Assembly: GCA_016932075.1 (NCBI GenBank)
Contig: JAFGDP010000081.1
Span: forward strand, 1 to 35,603
Length of the DNA: 35,603 nucleotides
Direction: 5' to 3'
Source of the DNA: Chitinispirillaceae bacterium
GTDB taxonomy: Bacteria; Fibrobacterota; Chitinivibrionia; Chitinivibrionales; Chitinispirillaceae
Shown: positions 16,377-24,343 of the stretch, piece after piece
How the letters are laid out: each line of letters opens with the position of its first letter
Position numbering within the stretch: the stretch's first letter is position 1
Translations under genes and position numbers: made by a program
Notes under the pieces: generated by a model
Told to the model about the DNA's origin: nothing
Databases searched by the model: none
The model's input: the letters and a program-made list of their open reading frames with translations, nothing else

Positions 16377-18047
16377 TTGAAGGGAATCAAAGCAGGTATG
16401 CTGGGCACCAACGCGAGGCTGTACCGTCTGTCGTTTGCGCTGTGTCTTGTGCTTTCATGCGGTGCCCTCGGTCTTACACGATGGAGTTCTCTCCATGTTA
16501 TTCCCGATGCGGATTTTGTCGAAAGCTGGAACTACGTTCTTGAATATCAGGGTTACTATTTTTCAAGCGATTCAAGCGGGAACGTATTCAAAAACATGGG
16601 TACGGTCCGCCTCGGTCTGAGCGAATGGGCCGATGTCTATGCCGGGTATGCCGGCGGTATGACCATGGGCCTCAAGGCAAAAGTCCTCGGCGAAACCAAT
16701 CCCTACCTTCCTTCGCTCGCACTAGGAGTGAACAATGTGCTTCATCACAAGGAGGCACACCTGTTTAACCACGACAGTTCAGTCTGGAAGAATGAATTCT
16801 ACGTTGCGACGGGGAAAACGCTCGCCGCCATTAAACTGCGGCTTCATGCCGGTATCGCGACCATGCCCACCGTCGAGGACGAAATTTTTACCTACTTTTT
16901 TGGCCTCGAAAAGTATCTCGGGGGCTTTGCCTATATCACTCTCGAATCGTTTTACCGCGACAAGAAGATCAGACCGTCTCTCTTTGCATCGGTTCGTATG
17001 TTCGATAAACATCTGGAACTTTCGGGCGGTGCCATAGACCTGCTCGGCATGTTCATAAAGGACGAGGCGACTCCTCCACGACCAGGGGGGGCGCTGGTCA
17101 ATCCCGGATTCTGGTTAGGCATCCGTTTTCTCGGAAACATGAACTCGCCGAACCAGTACGGTGGATTCTCCAGCATCGAGGAGCAGATAGCCTATCAGCG
17201 GGAAATGATCAAGTCGATGAAACATGACGTCGACAGCATTAAACGGATTTTCGCCTATCACTCAGAGATCCTTGATACGCTTAAAACGAGCTTTGTGCTG
17301 GTTGCGGACAGTGCGCTGGGGGTCACCTCCGGCCAGCGGCTGAGGAGTTTTGCGATGGAGCGGCTTGTCAAGCTTAATACGCTTTTCGCGCTGGAGAGCA
17401 TGGACGCCGAGCAGATCAAGTCGATCGCGCGGGAGATCGCGGGTTATGGCGACATCATGGTGCCGGTGCTCAAGCAGATCATACTCGATCCGCAGGTCGA
17501 CCGGAAGGTGCATGCGCAGGCCATGACGCGTCTTGGCGAAATCGGCACACCGAAGGCGGCCGATGCCGTATTGGACATTATTCCCCAGGTCCAAGACGCG
17601 GATGTGCGCATCGAGGGGCTCATTGCAATCGGTAACATGAAAGACAAGCGAGCAACCTATCTGCTCGAACAGCTGGCAAATGATCCGAACGAAGCGGTTG
17701 CATTCACGGCAACCGAAGTGATGCAGAAGCTTGATACGCAGGCTCCGCAGAAACCAGACGGTGAAGAGGCTGCTGCGTCCCTGCCCGAAAAGATTCCTGA
17801 AAAAAAGATCCATCGCACGGCAGATGACATGAAGTCGGGTGGCAAAGGCACAATCAAGAAGACAGAAAGGACTTCTTCAGACGGGCCTGAAAAACAAACG
17901 TTGGCGGATACGACCAAGAAAAATAAAGAAGGCCCCCAAAAAAACATTCGAGACAGTGTGCCGGTAAATAAGAGGGCGCCTTCCTCACCACCGGAGAAAG
18001 GCGCTGAAAAGCAAGGTGGCGCTAAAAAACACTCCTCATCTGATTGA
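16377..18047 (+). CDS. Secreted protein: putative beta-barrel, coiled coil, HEAT repeats, charged tail
   Basis: 556 residues from a TTG start with AAAGGTGG six bases upstream; the ATG at 16398 is the alternative. A signal peptide core (LSFALCLVLSCGALGL) includes a possible lipobox Cys. Residues ~40-265 have alternating aromatic strands and turns (VRLGLSEWADVYAGYAGGMTMGL, GGFAYITLESFY, quoted in part) resembling outer-membrane barrel proteins. Residues ~270-310 are a probable coiled coil, and ~380-465 hold two or three HEAT-like repeats (AMTRLGEIGTPKAADAVL, GLIAIGNMKDKRATYLLEQL). The last ~90 residues are Lys/Ser/Pro-rich. I know no family with this order. It would place HEAT repeats in the periplasm or on the surface. 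It lies just upstream of the flagellar operon but ends before its promoter. Confidence 0.6.
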   Translation: MKGIKAGMLGTNARLYRLSFALCLVLSCGALGLTRWSSLHVIPDADFVESWNYVLEYQGYYFSSDSSGNVFKNMGTVRLGLSEWADVYAGYAGGMTMGLKAKVLGETNPYLPSLALGVNNVLHHKEAHLFNHDSSVWKNEFYVATGKTLAAIKLRLHAGIATMPTVEDEIFTYFFGLEKYLGGFAYITLESFYRDKKIRPSLFASVRMFDKHLELSGGAIDLLGMFIKDEATPPRPGGALVNPGFWLGIRFLGNMNSPNQYGGFSSIEEQIAYQREMIKSMKHDVDSIKRIFAYHSEILDTLKTSFVLVADSALGVTSGQRLRSFAMERLVKLNTLFALESMDAEQIKSIAREIAGYGDIMVPVLKQIILDPQVDRKVHAQAMTRLGEIGTPKAADAVLDIIPQVQDADVRIEGLIAIGNMKDKRATYLLEQLANDPNEAVAFTATEVMQKLDTQAPQKPDGEEAAASLPEKIPEKKIHRTADDMKSGGKGTIKKTERTSSDGPEKQTLADTTKKNKEGPQKNIRDSVPVNKRAPSSPPEKGAEKQGGAKKHSSSD

Positions 18048-18265
18048 ATTAATATTCCTGCTTTAAATTCCTTAAGCGACCCTTCCTGCAAAGGAATGCG
18101 GGAAAGGCCGTGTATTTTTAAAGGAATATTTTTCCTGTAAAAGGGAACTAGCTTCCATTTTCTTTCTTTCAACCGCTTAAACATCCCGATATTTTACATT
18201 AGGTTATTCCGATAATCCCTTATTAAACAATAAATAATAAATAATAAAATGCAAACCGACGGCAA
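18048..18265. promoter_or_regulatory. Region upstream of the sigma-54 promoter with AGGAA dyads and AT repeat
   Basis: TTCCT-GCAA-AGGAA (18083-18096) and AGGAA-TATTT-TTCCT (18122-18136) lie about 145-185 bases upstream of the sigma-54 promoter, the distance where enhancer proteins usually bind. A near-perfect triple of the heptamer AATAAAT (18229-18249) gives a bendable AT stretch between them. These are candidates only; the first hairpin could also belong to the end of the preceding transcript. Confidence 0.3.
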
Positions 18266-18281
18266 TGGCATACCAGTTGCG
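18266..18281 (+). promoter_or_regulatory. Sigma-54 promoter of the flagellar operon
   Basis: TGGCA (18266-18270) and TTGC (18277-18280), with exactly ten bases between the GG and GC pairs, match the -24/-12 consensus. The expected transcript start is near 18292, giving a leader of about 30 bases to the fliO ATG. No -35/-10 pair of sigma-70 type is seen close by. Confidence 0.75.
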
Positions 18282-18320
18282 TGATTATAAATCGTTATTT
18301 CTCTCTGGGGGAAGCTCTCT

Positions 18321-18881
18321 ATGCTCCGAACGGTTCTGGTCACCGGATATGTTGTCATACTCGTCTGCGCGAATGCTCTTTCTGCGCAGGATCACGGGCA
18401 ATTGGAAACAGATGTGGGCAATTTCAGCATTAGCAAGGTGAGGGATCTTGCCATTGACGCAAAGGCCATCGATGTCGTGCGGGATACTGCTGCGGGTCAG
18501 AAAAGCGCAGCCAATCAGGCGACCAATTATACGCTGATTATTTTCCGGATTTTCGGTTCCCTTATTGTTATTATCGCCCTCATATACCTTGTTTCATGGC
18601 TTATTCGGAAATCAGGAGTCGGCGGAGGGACGTCACGGATCGGCGGCGGTGGATCGATGGATGTTCTTGAGGTCCTGCCGCTTGGTCAGAACCGGCACGC
18701 GGTTCTGCTTCGTGTCATGGATACGGTTTATCTGTGCGGTCATACCCAGTCGAACATATCGTTGATAGACAAAATCGAAGGCCAGCGCGCCGTCGAGATT
18801 ATGACTGCAGGTAAAGGGGCCTCCACTGTCGTGCAGTTCAAGGAAGCATTCAGCCAATTCATGACAAAGATCAAGAAATAG
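18321..18881 (+). CDS. fliO: Flagellar export apparatus assembly protein FliO
   Basis: 186 residues. A signal peptide (1-22, ending SAQ), a periplasmic segment, a transmembrane helix (~70-95, FRIFGSLIVIIALIYLVSWLI) and a cytoplasmic FliO domain with MDVLEVLPLGQNRHAVLLRV and LCGHTQSNISLID. FliO helps FliP assemble into the export gate and is not part of the finished pore. It is the first gene after the sigma-54 promoter, directly followed by fliP, as expected. The Gly-rich linker after the membrane helix (GVGGGTSRIGGGGS) is a common feature. A GGGGGAAG stretch precedes the ATG. Confidence 0.85.
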   Translation: MLRTVLVTGYVVILVCANALSAQDHGQLETDVGNFSISKVRDLAIDAKAIDVVRDTAAGQKSAANQATNYTLIIFRIFGSLIVIIALIYLVSWLIRKSGVGGGTSRIGGGGSMDVLEVLPLGQNRHAVLLRVMDTVYLCGHTQSNISLIDKIEGQRAVEIMTAGKGASTVVQFKEAFSQFMTKIKK

Positions 18882-18892
18882 GTGCGTCCACC

Positions 18893-19765
18893 ATGAAACA
18901 GATCGCTATTTCTTCTCTATCGTCATCGTCATTTAACGCTGAAAACTTAAGGGATAAATGCATCCTTTTTTATCATTCATCGGTTCGCTCGCTTAAGAAC
19001 CTTCATGATTGTGCCGTTTCAAGAAGTGTACTCGCTGCCATACCACTCATACTTCTGCTGGGTCCGGTGGTCAATACCGTGTTCTGCCAAGTGGTACCGA
19101 AAGTCACGTTATCGCTCGCTGAGGGCAATAAACCTGCAGACGTGTCGGTCGCTCTTCAGGTGCTGTTTCTTATTACGGTGCTTGCGCTCGCGCCGTCCAT
19201 CCTTATCATGGGAACCTCATTTATCCGCATTATCATTGTTTTTTCGTTTCTGAGGCGAGCCATTGGTACCCAGACCATGCCGCCTGATCAGATCCTCATA
19301 GGCCTTGCGCTGTTTATGACTTTTTTTATCATGATGCCTACGTTCCAGGAGATCAATACGGTTTCCCTGCAACCATACCTTGCCGAAAAGGTTGAATTTC
19401 GAGAGGCACTCGAATTGGGCGGGAAACCGATGCGCAATTTCATGCTCCGCCAGGTTTCGGAAAAAGATGTTGCGCTGTTCGTGCGCATTTCCAAATCACC
19501 GCCGCCGCGCACGGTTGATGATTTGCCCTATTCCGTTATTATTCCTGCTTTTATAACAAGCGAACTTAAAGCAGGTTTTATTATAGGGTTCATTCTCTTT
19601 ATTCCGTTTCTTGTCATCGACATGGTGGTTGCAAGCGTTCTTCTTTCCATGGGCATGATGATGCTGCCGCCTATTATGATTTCAATGCCCTTTAAAATTG
19701 TACTTTTTGTTCTGGTTGATGGATGGCATCTTATTGTCAAACAACTTGTTACGTCATTCAATTAA
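18893..19765 (+). CDS. fliP: Flagellar type III export gate protein FliP, with N-terminal extension
   Basis: 290 residues against the usual ~245-255. FliP forms most of the FliP5-FliQ4-FliR1 export gate in the inner membrane. Typical features: LFLITVLALAPSILIMGTSFIRI, RRAIGTQTMPPDQILIGLALFMTFFIM (quoted in parts), TSELKAGFIIGF, and closing VLVDGWHLIVKQLV. The hydrophobic signal region starts only at about residue 46. The 45 residues before it are Ser/Cys-containing and polar, and there is no ATG, GTG or TTG in frame between 18893 and the hydrophobic region, so the extension is real unless a rarer start is used. Only 11 bases separate it from fliO. Confidence 0.95.
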   Translation: MKQIAISSLSSSSFNAENLRDKCILFYHSSVRSLKNLHDCAVSRSVLAAIPLILLLGPVVNTVFCQVVPKVTLSLAEGNKPADVSVALQVLFLITVLALAPSILIMGTSFIRIIIVFSFLRRAIGTQTMPPDQILIGLALFMTFFIMMPTFQEINTVSLQPYLAEKVEFREALELGGKPMRNFMLRQVSEKDVALFVRISKSPPPRTVDDLPYSVIIPAFITSELKAGFIIGFILFIPFLVIDMVVASVLLSMGMMMLPPIMISMPFKIVLFVLVDGWHLIVKQLVTSFN

Positions 19766-19773
19766 GGAGCCGT

Positions 19774-19953
19774 ATGAAAACAAAAACAAAAAAGAAAGCA
19801 AAAAGAACCGTAAGCAGGTTCGTTGCTGACGCGGTTTCACCGGACACCCCCCTTACCGCCTTCCTATCACTTTTTATGGGCGAGGATGAGGATGACTGCT
19901 GCGGGACCTGTACGACCGCGGTCACCCAGAAACCGCCAAGGAAGGTTTCTTAG
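19774..19953 (+). CDS. Small basic/cysteine protein between fliP and fliQ
   Basis: 59 residues, starting at the ATG after AAGGAG (four-base spacing), a strong ribosome site only eight bases after the fliP stop. The N-terminus is very basic (MKTKTKKKAKRT), the middle is a short amphipathic stretch (TAFLSLFM), then an acidic patch GEDEDD leads into Cys42-Cys43-Gly-Thr-Cys46. The end is PPRKVS. No membrane helix. I recognise no family. Its place inside the export-gate gene row, where fliQ normally follows fliP directly, argues that it is translated and linked to the export apparatus. The cysteines could bind a metal or form a disulfide. Confidence 0.65.
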   Translation: MKTKTKKKAKRTVSRFVADAVSPDTPLTAFLSLFMGEDEDDCCGTCTTAVTQKPPRKVS

Positions 19954-19974
19954 AAAGAGAGATTACTGATTTTT

Positions 19975-20244
19975 ATGGATCCGACGGTTGCAATCGACAT
20001 CGGTCGCAATGCATTGATCGTCACCTTGATTATCTCGGGACCGATTCTTCTTTCCGGTCTGTTCATCGGTCTTCTGATAGGGTTGTTTCAGGCCGTGACG
20101 CAGATTCATGAGATGACTCTGACGTTTATTCCCAAGATCCTTGTCATGGTACTGGTGTTCCTTTTGCTGCTGCCGTGGATGCTTCTGAAACTTCTTGATT
20201 ACACTGCGGGTCTTTTCGACCTGATCCCGACGGTTATGAAGTAG
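19975..20244 (+). CDS. fliQ: Flagellar type III export gate protein FliQ
   Basis: 89 residues, standard length. Two hydrophobic hairpin segments (ALIVTLIISGPILLSGLFIGLLIGLF in part, and ILVMVLVFLLLLPWMLLKLL) flank the conserved QAVTQIHEMTLTFIPK turn. Four copies of FliQ wrap the FliP-FliR core of the export gate in the inner membrane. The ribosome site is weak (GAGAG about 14 bases upstream). It ends two bases before the fliR ATG, so the two are translated together. Confidence 0.96.
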   Translation: MDPTVAIDIGRNALIVTLIISGPILLSGLFIGLLIGLFQAVTQIHEMTLTFIPKILVMVLVFLLLLPWMLLKLLDYTAGLFDLIPTVMK

Positions 20245-20246
20245 CT

Positions 20247-21038
20247 ATGGATTTGCTGCCCTTTTCACTCGATACCATTGAAATGTTCCTGCTCATGTTC
20301 GTGCGGGTTATTACTATCATAATGCTTCTGCCGATATTCGGTGCTTGGGCGATTCCTGCGCAGATCAAAGTCGCGCTCTCGCTTTTCCTTACCATCGTGC
20401 TGTTTATGAGCATGCCCGAAGCGCGAACGGTCGCACTGCCGGAACACCATTCGTTCATCTATTTCGTTTCGCTTGTCTTCAAAGAAATCTTAATCGGCCT
20501 TGTCATGGGGTATACGTCGATATTTTTATTCGCGGCGGTTCATTTCGCGGCGCGGCTCGTCGATATCGAAATGGGGCTCGGTATGGTCGAGCTCATTGAC
20601 CCGATGTCCGAGGAGCAGGTAACGGCCATCGGACAGCTCTGGATTGTGGTTTTTACCATCATGCTGCTCCTGATAAACGGCCACTATTTTTTTCTTCTTG
20701 CGATTCAGAAGAGTTATGCGTTGATCCCGGTTCTCGGGCTCGATTTCAAGGCAGGCCCACTGGCACAGCATTTTGTTACCATGGCAGGAGAGGTATTCGT
20801 GCTCGCGGTTAAGATGTCTGCGCCGATTTATGTTGCGCTTATTCTGACCGAGATGGCCCTGGGCGTCGTGGCGCGGACCGTTCCGCAGATCAACATTTTT
20901 TTCGTAGGATTGCCGCTTAAGATCATGCTGGGACTTATGACTGCTGTTTTTGTGTTTCCGATGATTGGAACGCTCTTCCGCAAGATGTTTGAAGGGCTTA
21001 TCAAGGATATCTGGTCGGTATTGTATCTGATGGCCTGA
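20247..21038 (+). CDS. fliR: Flagellar type III export gate protein FliR
   Basis: 263 residues, typical. About six hydrophobic segments; family marks include RVITIIMLLPIFGAWAIPAQIKVALS (in part), EILIGLVMGYTSIFLF, DIEMGLGMVELIDPMS, and ARTVPQINIFFVGLPLKIMLGL. FliR is the single subunit that completes the FliP5FliR1 ring of the export gate and contacts FlhB. It overlaps no gene but follows fliQ by two bases and precedes flhB by 20. Not fused to FlhB, unlike in some clostridia. Confidence 0.96.
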   Translation: MDLLPFSLDTIEMFLLMFVRVITIIMLLPIFGAWAIPAQIKVALSLFLTIVLFMSMPEARTVALPEHHSFIYFVSLVFKEILIGLVMGYTSIFLFAAVHFAARLVDIEMGLGMVELIDPMSEEQVTAIGQLWIVVFTIMLLLINGHYFFLLAIQKSYALIPVLGLDFKAGPLAQHFVTMAGEVFVLAVKMSAPIYVALILTEMALGVVARTVPQINIFFVGLPLKIMLGLMTAVFVFPMIGTLFRKMFEGLIKDIWSVLYLMA

Positions 21039-21058
21039 AAGGAAGGTGATGAGCGCGC

Positions 21059-22129
21059 ATGGCCGAAGAATCGCAGGACGAAAAAACCGAGGCCCCGACA
21101 CCAAAACGGCGAGGGGAAGCGCGACAGAAAGGAACCGTGGTAAAGAGCACCGAGATAAATTCGGTCATGGTGCTTCTTGTGGGTCTTTTTATGCTCAAGC
21201 TGTTTGGCATGTGGATGCTCGGAAAAATGGGATCGCATATGCTCGAACTGTACCGTTCAATTTCAGACACCGAGATGAGTATGACCCGTATTACCATGCT
21301 TGCCGGCACGTCACTTGTTCTGGCCATCCAGGTTATGCTTCCCGTGGTTGTCGGTATCATCATTATCGGCCTTGTCGCCAATATTTTGCAGATAGGGTTT
21401 CTCTTTACCGTGCAACCGGTCATTCCAAACCTCAATAAAATCAATCCGCTCAGCGGGCTCAAGCGTATGTTTTCAATGCGCACCACCTTTGAAGCGGTCA
21501 AGAACATCGTCAAGCTGGCGATTATCGGTGCGGTCGCCTATTGGACGGTGAAAGGTGAATTCGACAAGATTATGGTGTTGGCCGATGCTTCAATCGCTGC
21601 CATCGTGCAGTTTACCGCCGATACCGCTTTCAATATCATTCTGCGCGTTGCGCTGGTCCTGTTCATTCTCGCCATACTCGACTGGGCGTATCAGAAATAT
21701 GAGCATGAAAAACAGCTCAAGATGACGAAACAGGAGGTCAAGGATGAACGGAAACAGGCGGACGGCGATCCGCAGGTAAAGGGACGTATCAAGTCGGTGC
21801 AGCGTGAAATGGCCCGGCGCCGTATGATGCAGGAGGTGCCGCGTGCAACGGTGGTCGTTACCAACCCGACCTTCATCGCCATTGCGTTACGGTATGAACC
21901 GTCGGAAAACGATGCGCCGATCGTTCTGGCCAAGGGAAAACGGCTCATCGCGGAAAAAATACGACAGATGGCCCTCGAACACGGGATACCGATTGTGGAA
22001 GACAAACCGCTGGCGCGGCACATGTACGATAAAATAGACGTTGGATTTCCCATCCCTGCGGAGTTTTATACGGCAGTGGCCGAAATCATGGCGTACGTAT
22101 ACCGACTCAAGAACCGCAGGGCGGCATAA
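21059..22129 (+). CDS. flhB: Flagellar export switch protein FlhB with altered autocleavage motif
   Basis: 356 residues. Standard start DEKTEAPTPKRRGEARQKG, four membrane helices (~35-205), the cytoplasmic linker with KQEVKDERKQADGDPQVKGRIK and the C-terminal switch domain. FlhB changes export from rod/hook to filament proteins after cutting itself between Asn and Pro of NPTH. Here the motif reads Asn269-Pro270-Thr271-Phe272: the codon at 21872-21874 is TTC (Phe), where His is expected. Asn and Pro, which carry out the cleavage, are kept, but the near-invariant His is lost. Downstream sequence (AIALRYEPSENDAPIVLAKG in part) is otherwise normal. Whether cleavage still happens is open. Confidence 0.95.
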   Translation: MAEESQDEKTEAPTPKRRGEARQKGTVVKSTEINSVMVLLVGLFMLKLFGMWMLGKMGSHMLELYRSISDTEMSMTRITMLAGTSLVLAIQVMLPVVVGIIIIGLVANILQIGFLFTVQPVIPNLNKINPLSGLKRMFSMRTTFEAVKNIVKLAIIGAVAYWTVKGEFDKIMVLADASIAAIVQFTADTAFNIILRVALVLFILAILDWAYQKYEHEKQLKMTKQEVKDERKQADGDPQVKGRIKSVQREMARRRMMQEVPRATVVVTNPTFIAIALRYEPSENDAPIVLAKGKRLIAEKIRQMALEHGIPIVEDKPLARHMYDKIDVGFPIPAEFYTAVAEIMAYVYRLKNRRAA

Positions 22130-22150
22130 GACAAAAGAATCAGGGACACT

Positions 22151-24241
22151 ATGAACTCATTAGGACTGCAATCCGGCATTATGCAGGCGGTGAACACGCC
22201 GTTCATCCAGAGTCTGGCGCGTCAGCGGGACCTGATCGTCGTGCTCGGTGTCGTCGGCGTTCTGGTCGTCATGGTCATACCGATCCCGACCTTTTTCATG
22301 GACATCCTGCTGAGTTTCAGCCTCTGCCTCGCTCTGGTGGTGTTGCTTGTGTCGATGTATACGAAGGATGCGTTAAGCTTTTCAGTTTTTCCTTCGCTGC
22401 TTCTTACCATCACGCTCTTCCGGTTGTCGCTCAACGTCGCGACGACAAGGCTTATTCTTTCCCAGGCTGATGCCGGTCATGTCGTCAACGTATTCGGCAC
22501 ATTTGTCACCCGGGGAAATATTGTGGTCGGCATCATCATTTTCACCATATTGGTCATCATACAGTTCATGGTCATTACCAAAGGGCAGGGCCGCATCGCG
22601 GAAGTGGCGGCCCGATTCACCCTCGACGCAATGCCGGGAAAGCAGATGGCGATTGATGCGGACCTCAACTCGGGGCTCATTACCGAACAGGAGGCGCGAC
22701 AGCGGCGGGAACATATCTCGCGAGAGGCGGATTTCTATGGAGCCATGGACGGTGCGTCCAAATTCGTCCGCGGCGATGCAATCGCCGGCATTATAATCGT
22801 GCTTGTCAATATCATCGGCGGATTCGTCATGGGCATGGTCATGATGGAGATGGATGCCGTGACCTCGCTTTCAACCTATACGCGTCTGACCATCGGCGAC
22901 GGCCTGGTAACCCAGATACCCGCACTCATGATTTCGACGGGTGCAGGCATACTGGTCAGCCGCGCAGCAGCGCAGAACGATCTGGGTTTCGACCTGACAA
23001 ACCAGCTTTTTTCCAATAGTCGAGTCCTCGGCGTGGCCGGCGGCGTCATGCTGCTGTTTGCGATGGTACCGGGCTTTCCCAAGCCGCCCTTCATCATTCT
23101 CGGCATTTCTGCGCTGGCAATGGCGTATATCGTTATGCTAAGGCGCAAACAGGAGGAAAAGGCAAAGGAGATCCCGGCAGGTGAGGCAAAGACGCGCGAG
23201 GAGCGGGTGGAGGACTATCTTCATGTTGATCCCATGGAGCTGGAAATCGGCTACGGACTCATACCGCTCGTCGATACGAAACAGGGCGGCGATCTGCTCG
23301 ACCGGATCACCATGATAAGGCGCCAGCTTGCAGGGGAGCTGGGAATTATTATTCCGCCGATCCGGATCCGGGACAATATCCAGCTGAAACCGAATGAGTA
23401 CCGGATCAAGATCAGGACCATCCTGGTAGGAAACGGCGAACTCATGAGCGGCGCGTATCTCGCAATGGATCCCGGCACGGCAAGCAAAAAGATTCGCGGT
23501 ATTCAGACCGTGGAGCCGGCATTCGGTCTGCAGGCGCTCTGGATAACGGAAAGCCAGAAGGAGGATGCCGAGCTTGCCGGGTATACGGTTGTTGAGCTGC
23601 CCGCCGTGCTTGCCACCCATCTCACCGAGGTCATAAAGCGGCATGCGCATGAAATTCTCTCTCGCCAGGACGTGCGTACCCTGCTTGATAATGTAAAGGA
23701 AACCAATGCCACGGTCGTTGACGAGCTGGTGCCGAACGTCATGGGTGTCGGTGATGTGCATCGCGTCTTGCAGAACCTCCTGCGCGAAAAGGTTTCCATA
23801 CGCGACATGCAGCTCATTCTTGAAACGCTTGCAAACGTGGCGCCACGCAACAAAAATACGGAAATTCTGACCGAATACGCACGGAACGCACTCGCCTCAA
23901 GGATCTGCGAGGTATACAAAAACGACAGCAACGTCATTCCGGTCATCACGCTTGATCCGAACCTTGAGGCCAAGCTTGAAAGCGCGCTGCAGGAGAGTGA
24001 CGGCAGTTTCCGTTTTGCCCTTTCGCCGGGAGATGTGGGCCGCATATTGACGGCAACCGGTGCGGTGATCGAAAAGGTAAAAACAACGGGCGAGGTGCCG
24101 ATTGTGATTTGTTCGCCGACGATACGGGCACAGTTTAAACGGCTTACGGAGAGCAATTACCGTGATCTCGTGGTGCTTTCCTACAACGAAATTGTACCGG
24201 GAATTGAGATCCGGTCGCTCGGAATGATTGGATATGAATAG
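22151..24241 (+). CDS. flhA: Flagellar export protein FlhA
   Basis: 696 residues, typical. The N-terminal half has about eight membrane helices and the strongly conserved FHIPEP segments: LLLTITLFRLSLNVATTRLIL, ITKGQGRIAEVAARFTLD, AMPGKQMAIDADLNSGLI, READFYGAMDGASKFVRGDAIAG (each given in part). The C-terminal ~340 residues form the cytoplasmic ring that docks substrate-chaperone complexes, ending VLSYNEIVPGIEIRSLGMI. It works with FlhB below the FliPQR gate and couples the proton gradient to export. AGGGACAC precedes the ATG, 21 bases after flhB. About 100 bases separate it from flhF. Confidence 0.98.
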   Translation: MNSLGLQSGIMQAVNTPFIQSLARQRDLIVVLGVVGVLVVMVIPIPTFFMDILLSFSLCLALVVLLVSMYTKDALSFSVFPSLLLTITLFRLSLNVATTRLILSQADAGHVVNVFGTFVTRGNIVVGIIIFTILVIIQFMVITKGQGRIAEVAARFTLDAMPGKQMAIDADLNSGLITEQEARQRREHISREADFYGAMDGASKFVRGDAIAGIIIVLVNIIGGFVMGMVMMEMDAVTSLSTYTRLTIGDGLVTQIPALMISTGAGILVSRAAAQNDLGFDLTNQLFSNSRVLGVAGGVMLLFAMVPGFPKPPFIILGISALAMAYIVMLRRKQEEKAKEIPAGEAKTREERVEDYLHVDPMELEIGYGLIPLVDTKQGGDLLDRITMIRRQLAGELGIIIPPIRIRDNIQLKPNEYRIKIRTILVGNGELMSGAYLAMDPGTASKKIRGIQTVEPAFGLQALWITESQKEDAELAGYTVVELPAVLATHLTEVIKRHAHEILSRQDVRTLLDNVKETNATVVDELVPNVMGVGDVHRVLQNLLREKVSIRDMQLILETLANVAPRNKNTEILTEYARNALASRICEVYKNDSNVIPVITLDPNLEAKLESALQESDGSFRFALSPGDVGRILTATGAVIEKVKTTGEVPIVICSPTIRAQFKRLTESNYRDLVVLSYNEIVPGIEIRSLGMIGYE

Positions 24242-24343
24242 AAAGAAGTCAAAAGCTGAAAAGATGAAGGGTAAAAAGAAACGGGTTTCCGGTAATTGTG
24301 CTTTTGAGCTTGACCTATACGCGGTAACAAGTAAGGAGTGCGT

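Noticed and set aside
18208..18215. TCCGATAA, like the -10 of a sigma-28 promoter
   Set aside because: No TAAA at 14-16 bases upstream; the sigma-54 promoter 50 bases on explains the operon better.
24249..24316. TCAAAAGC / GCTTTTGA inverted repeat between flhA and flhF
   Set aside because: Arms are only eight bases and ~50 apart in an A-rich stretch, and no second copy is seen.
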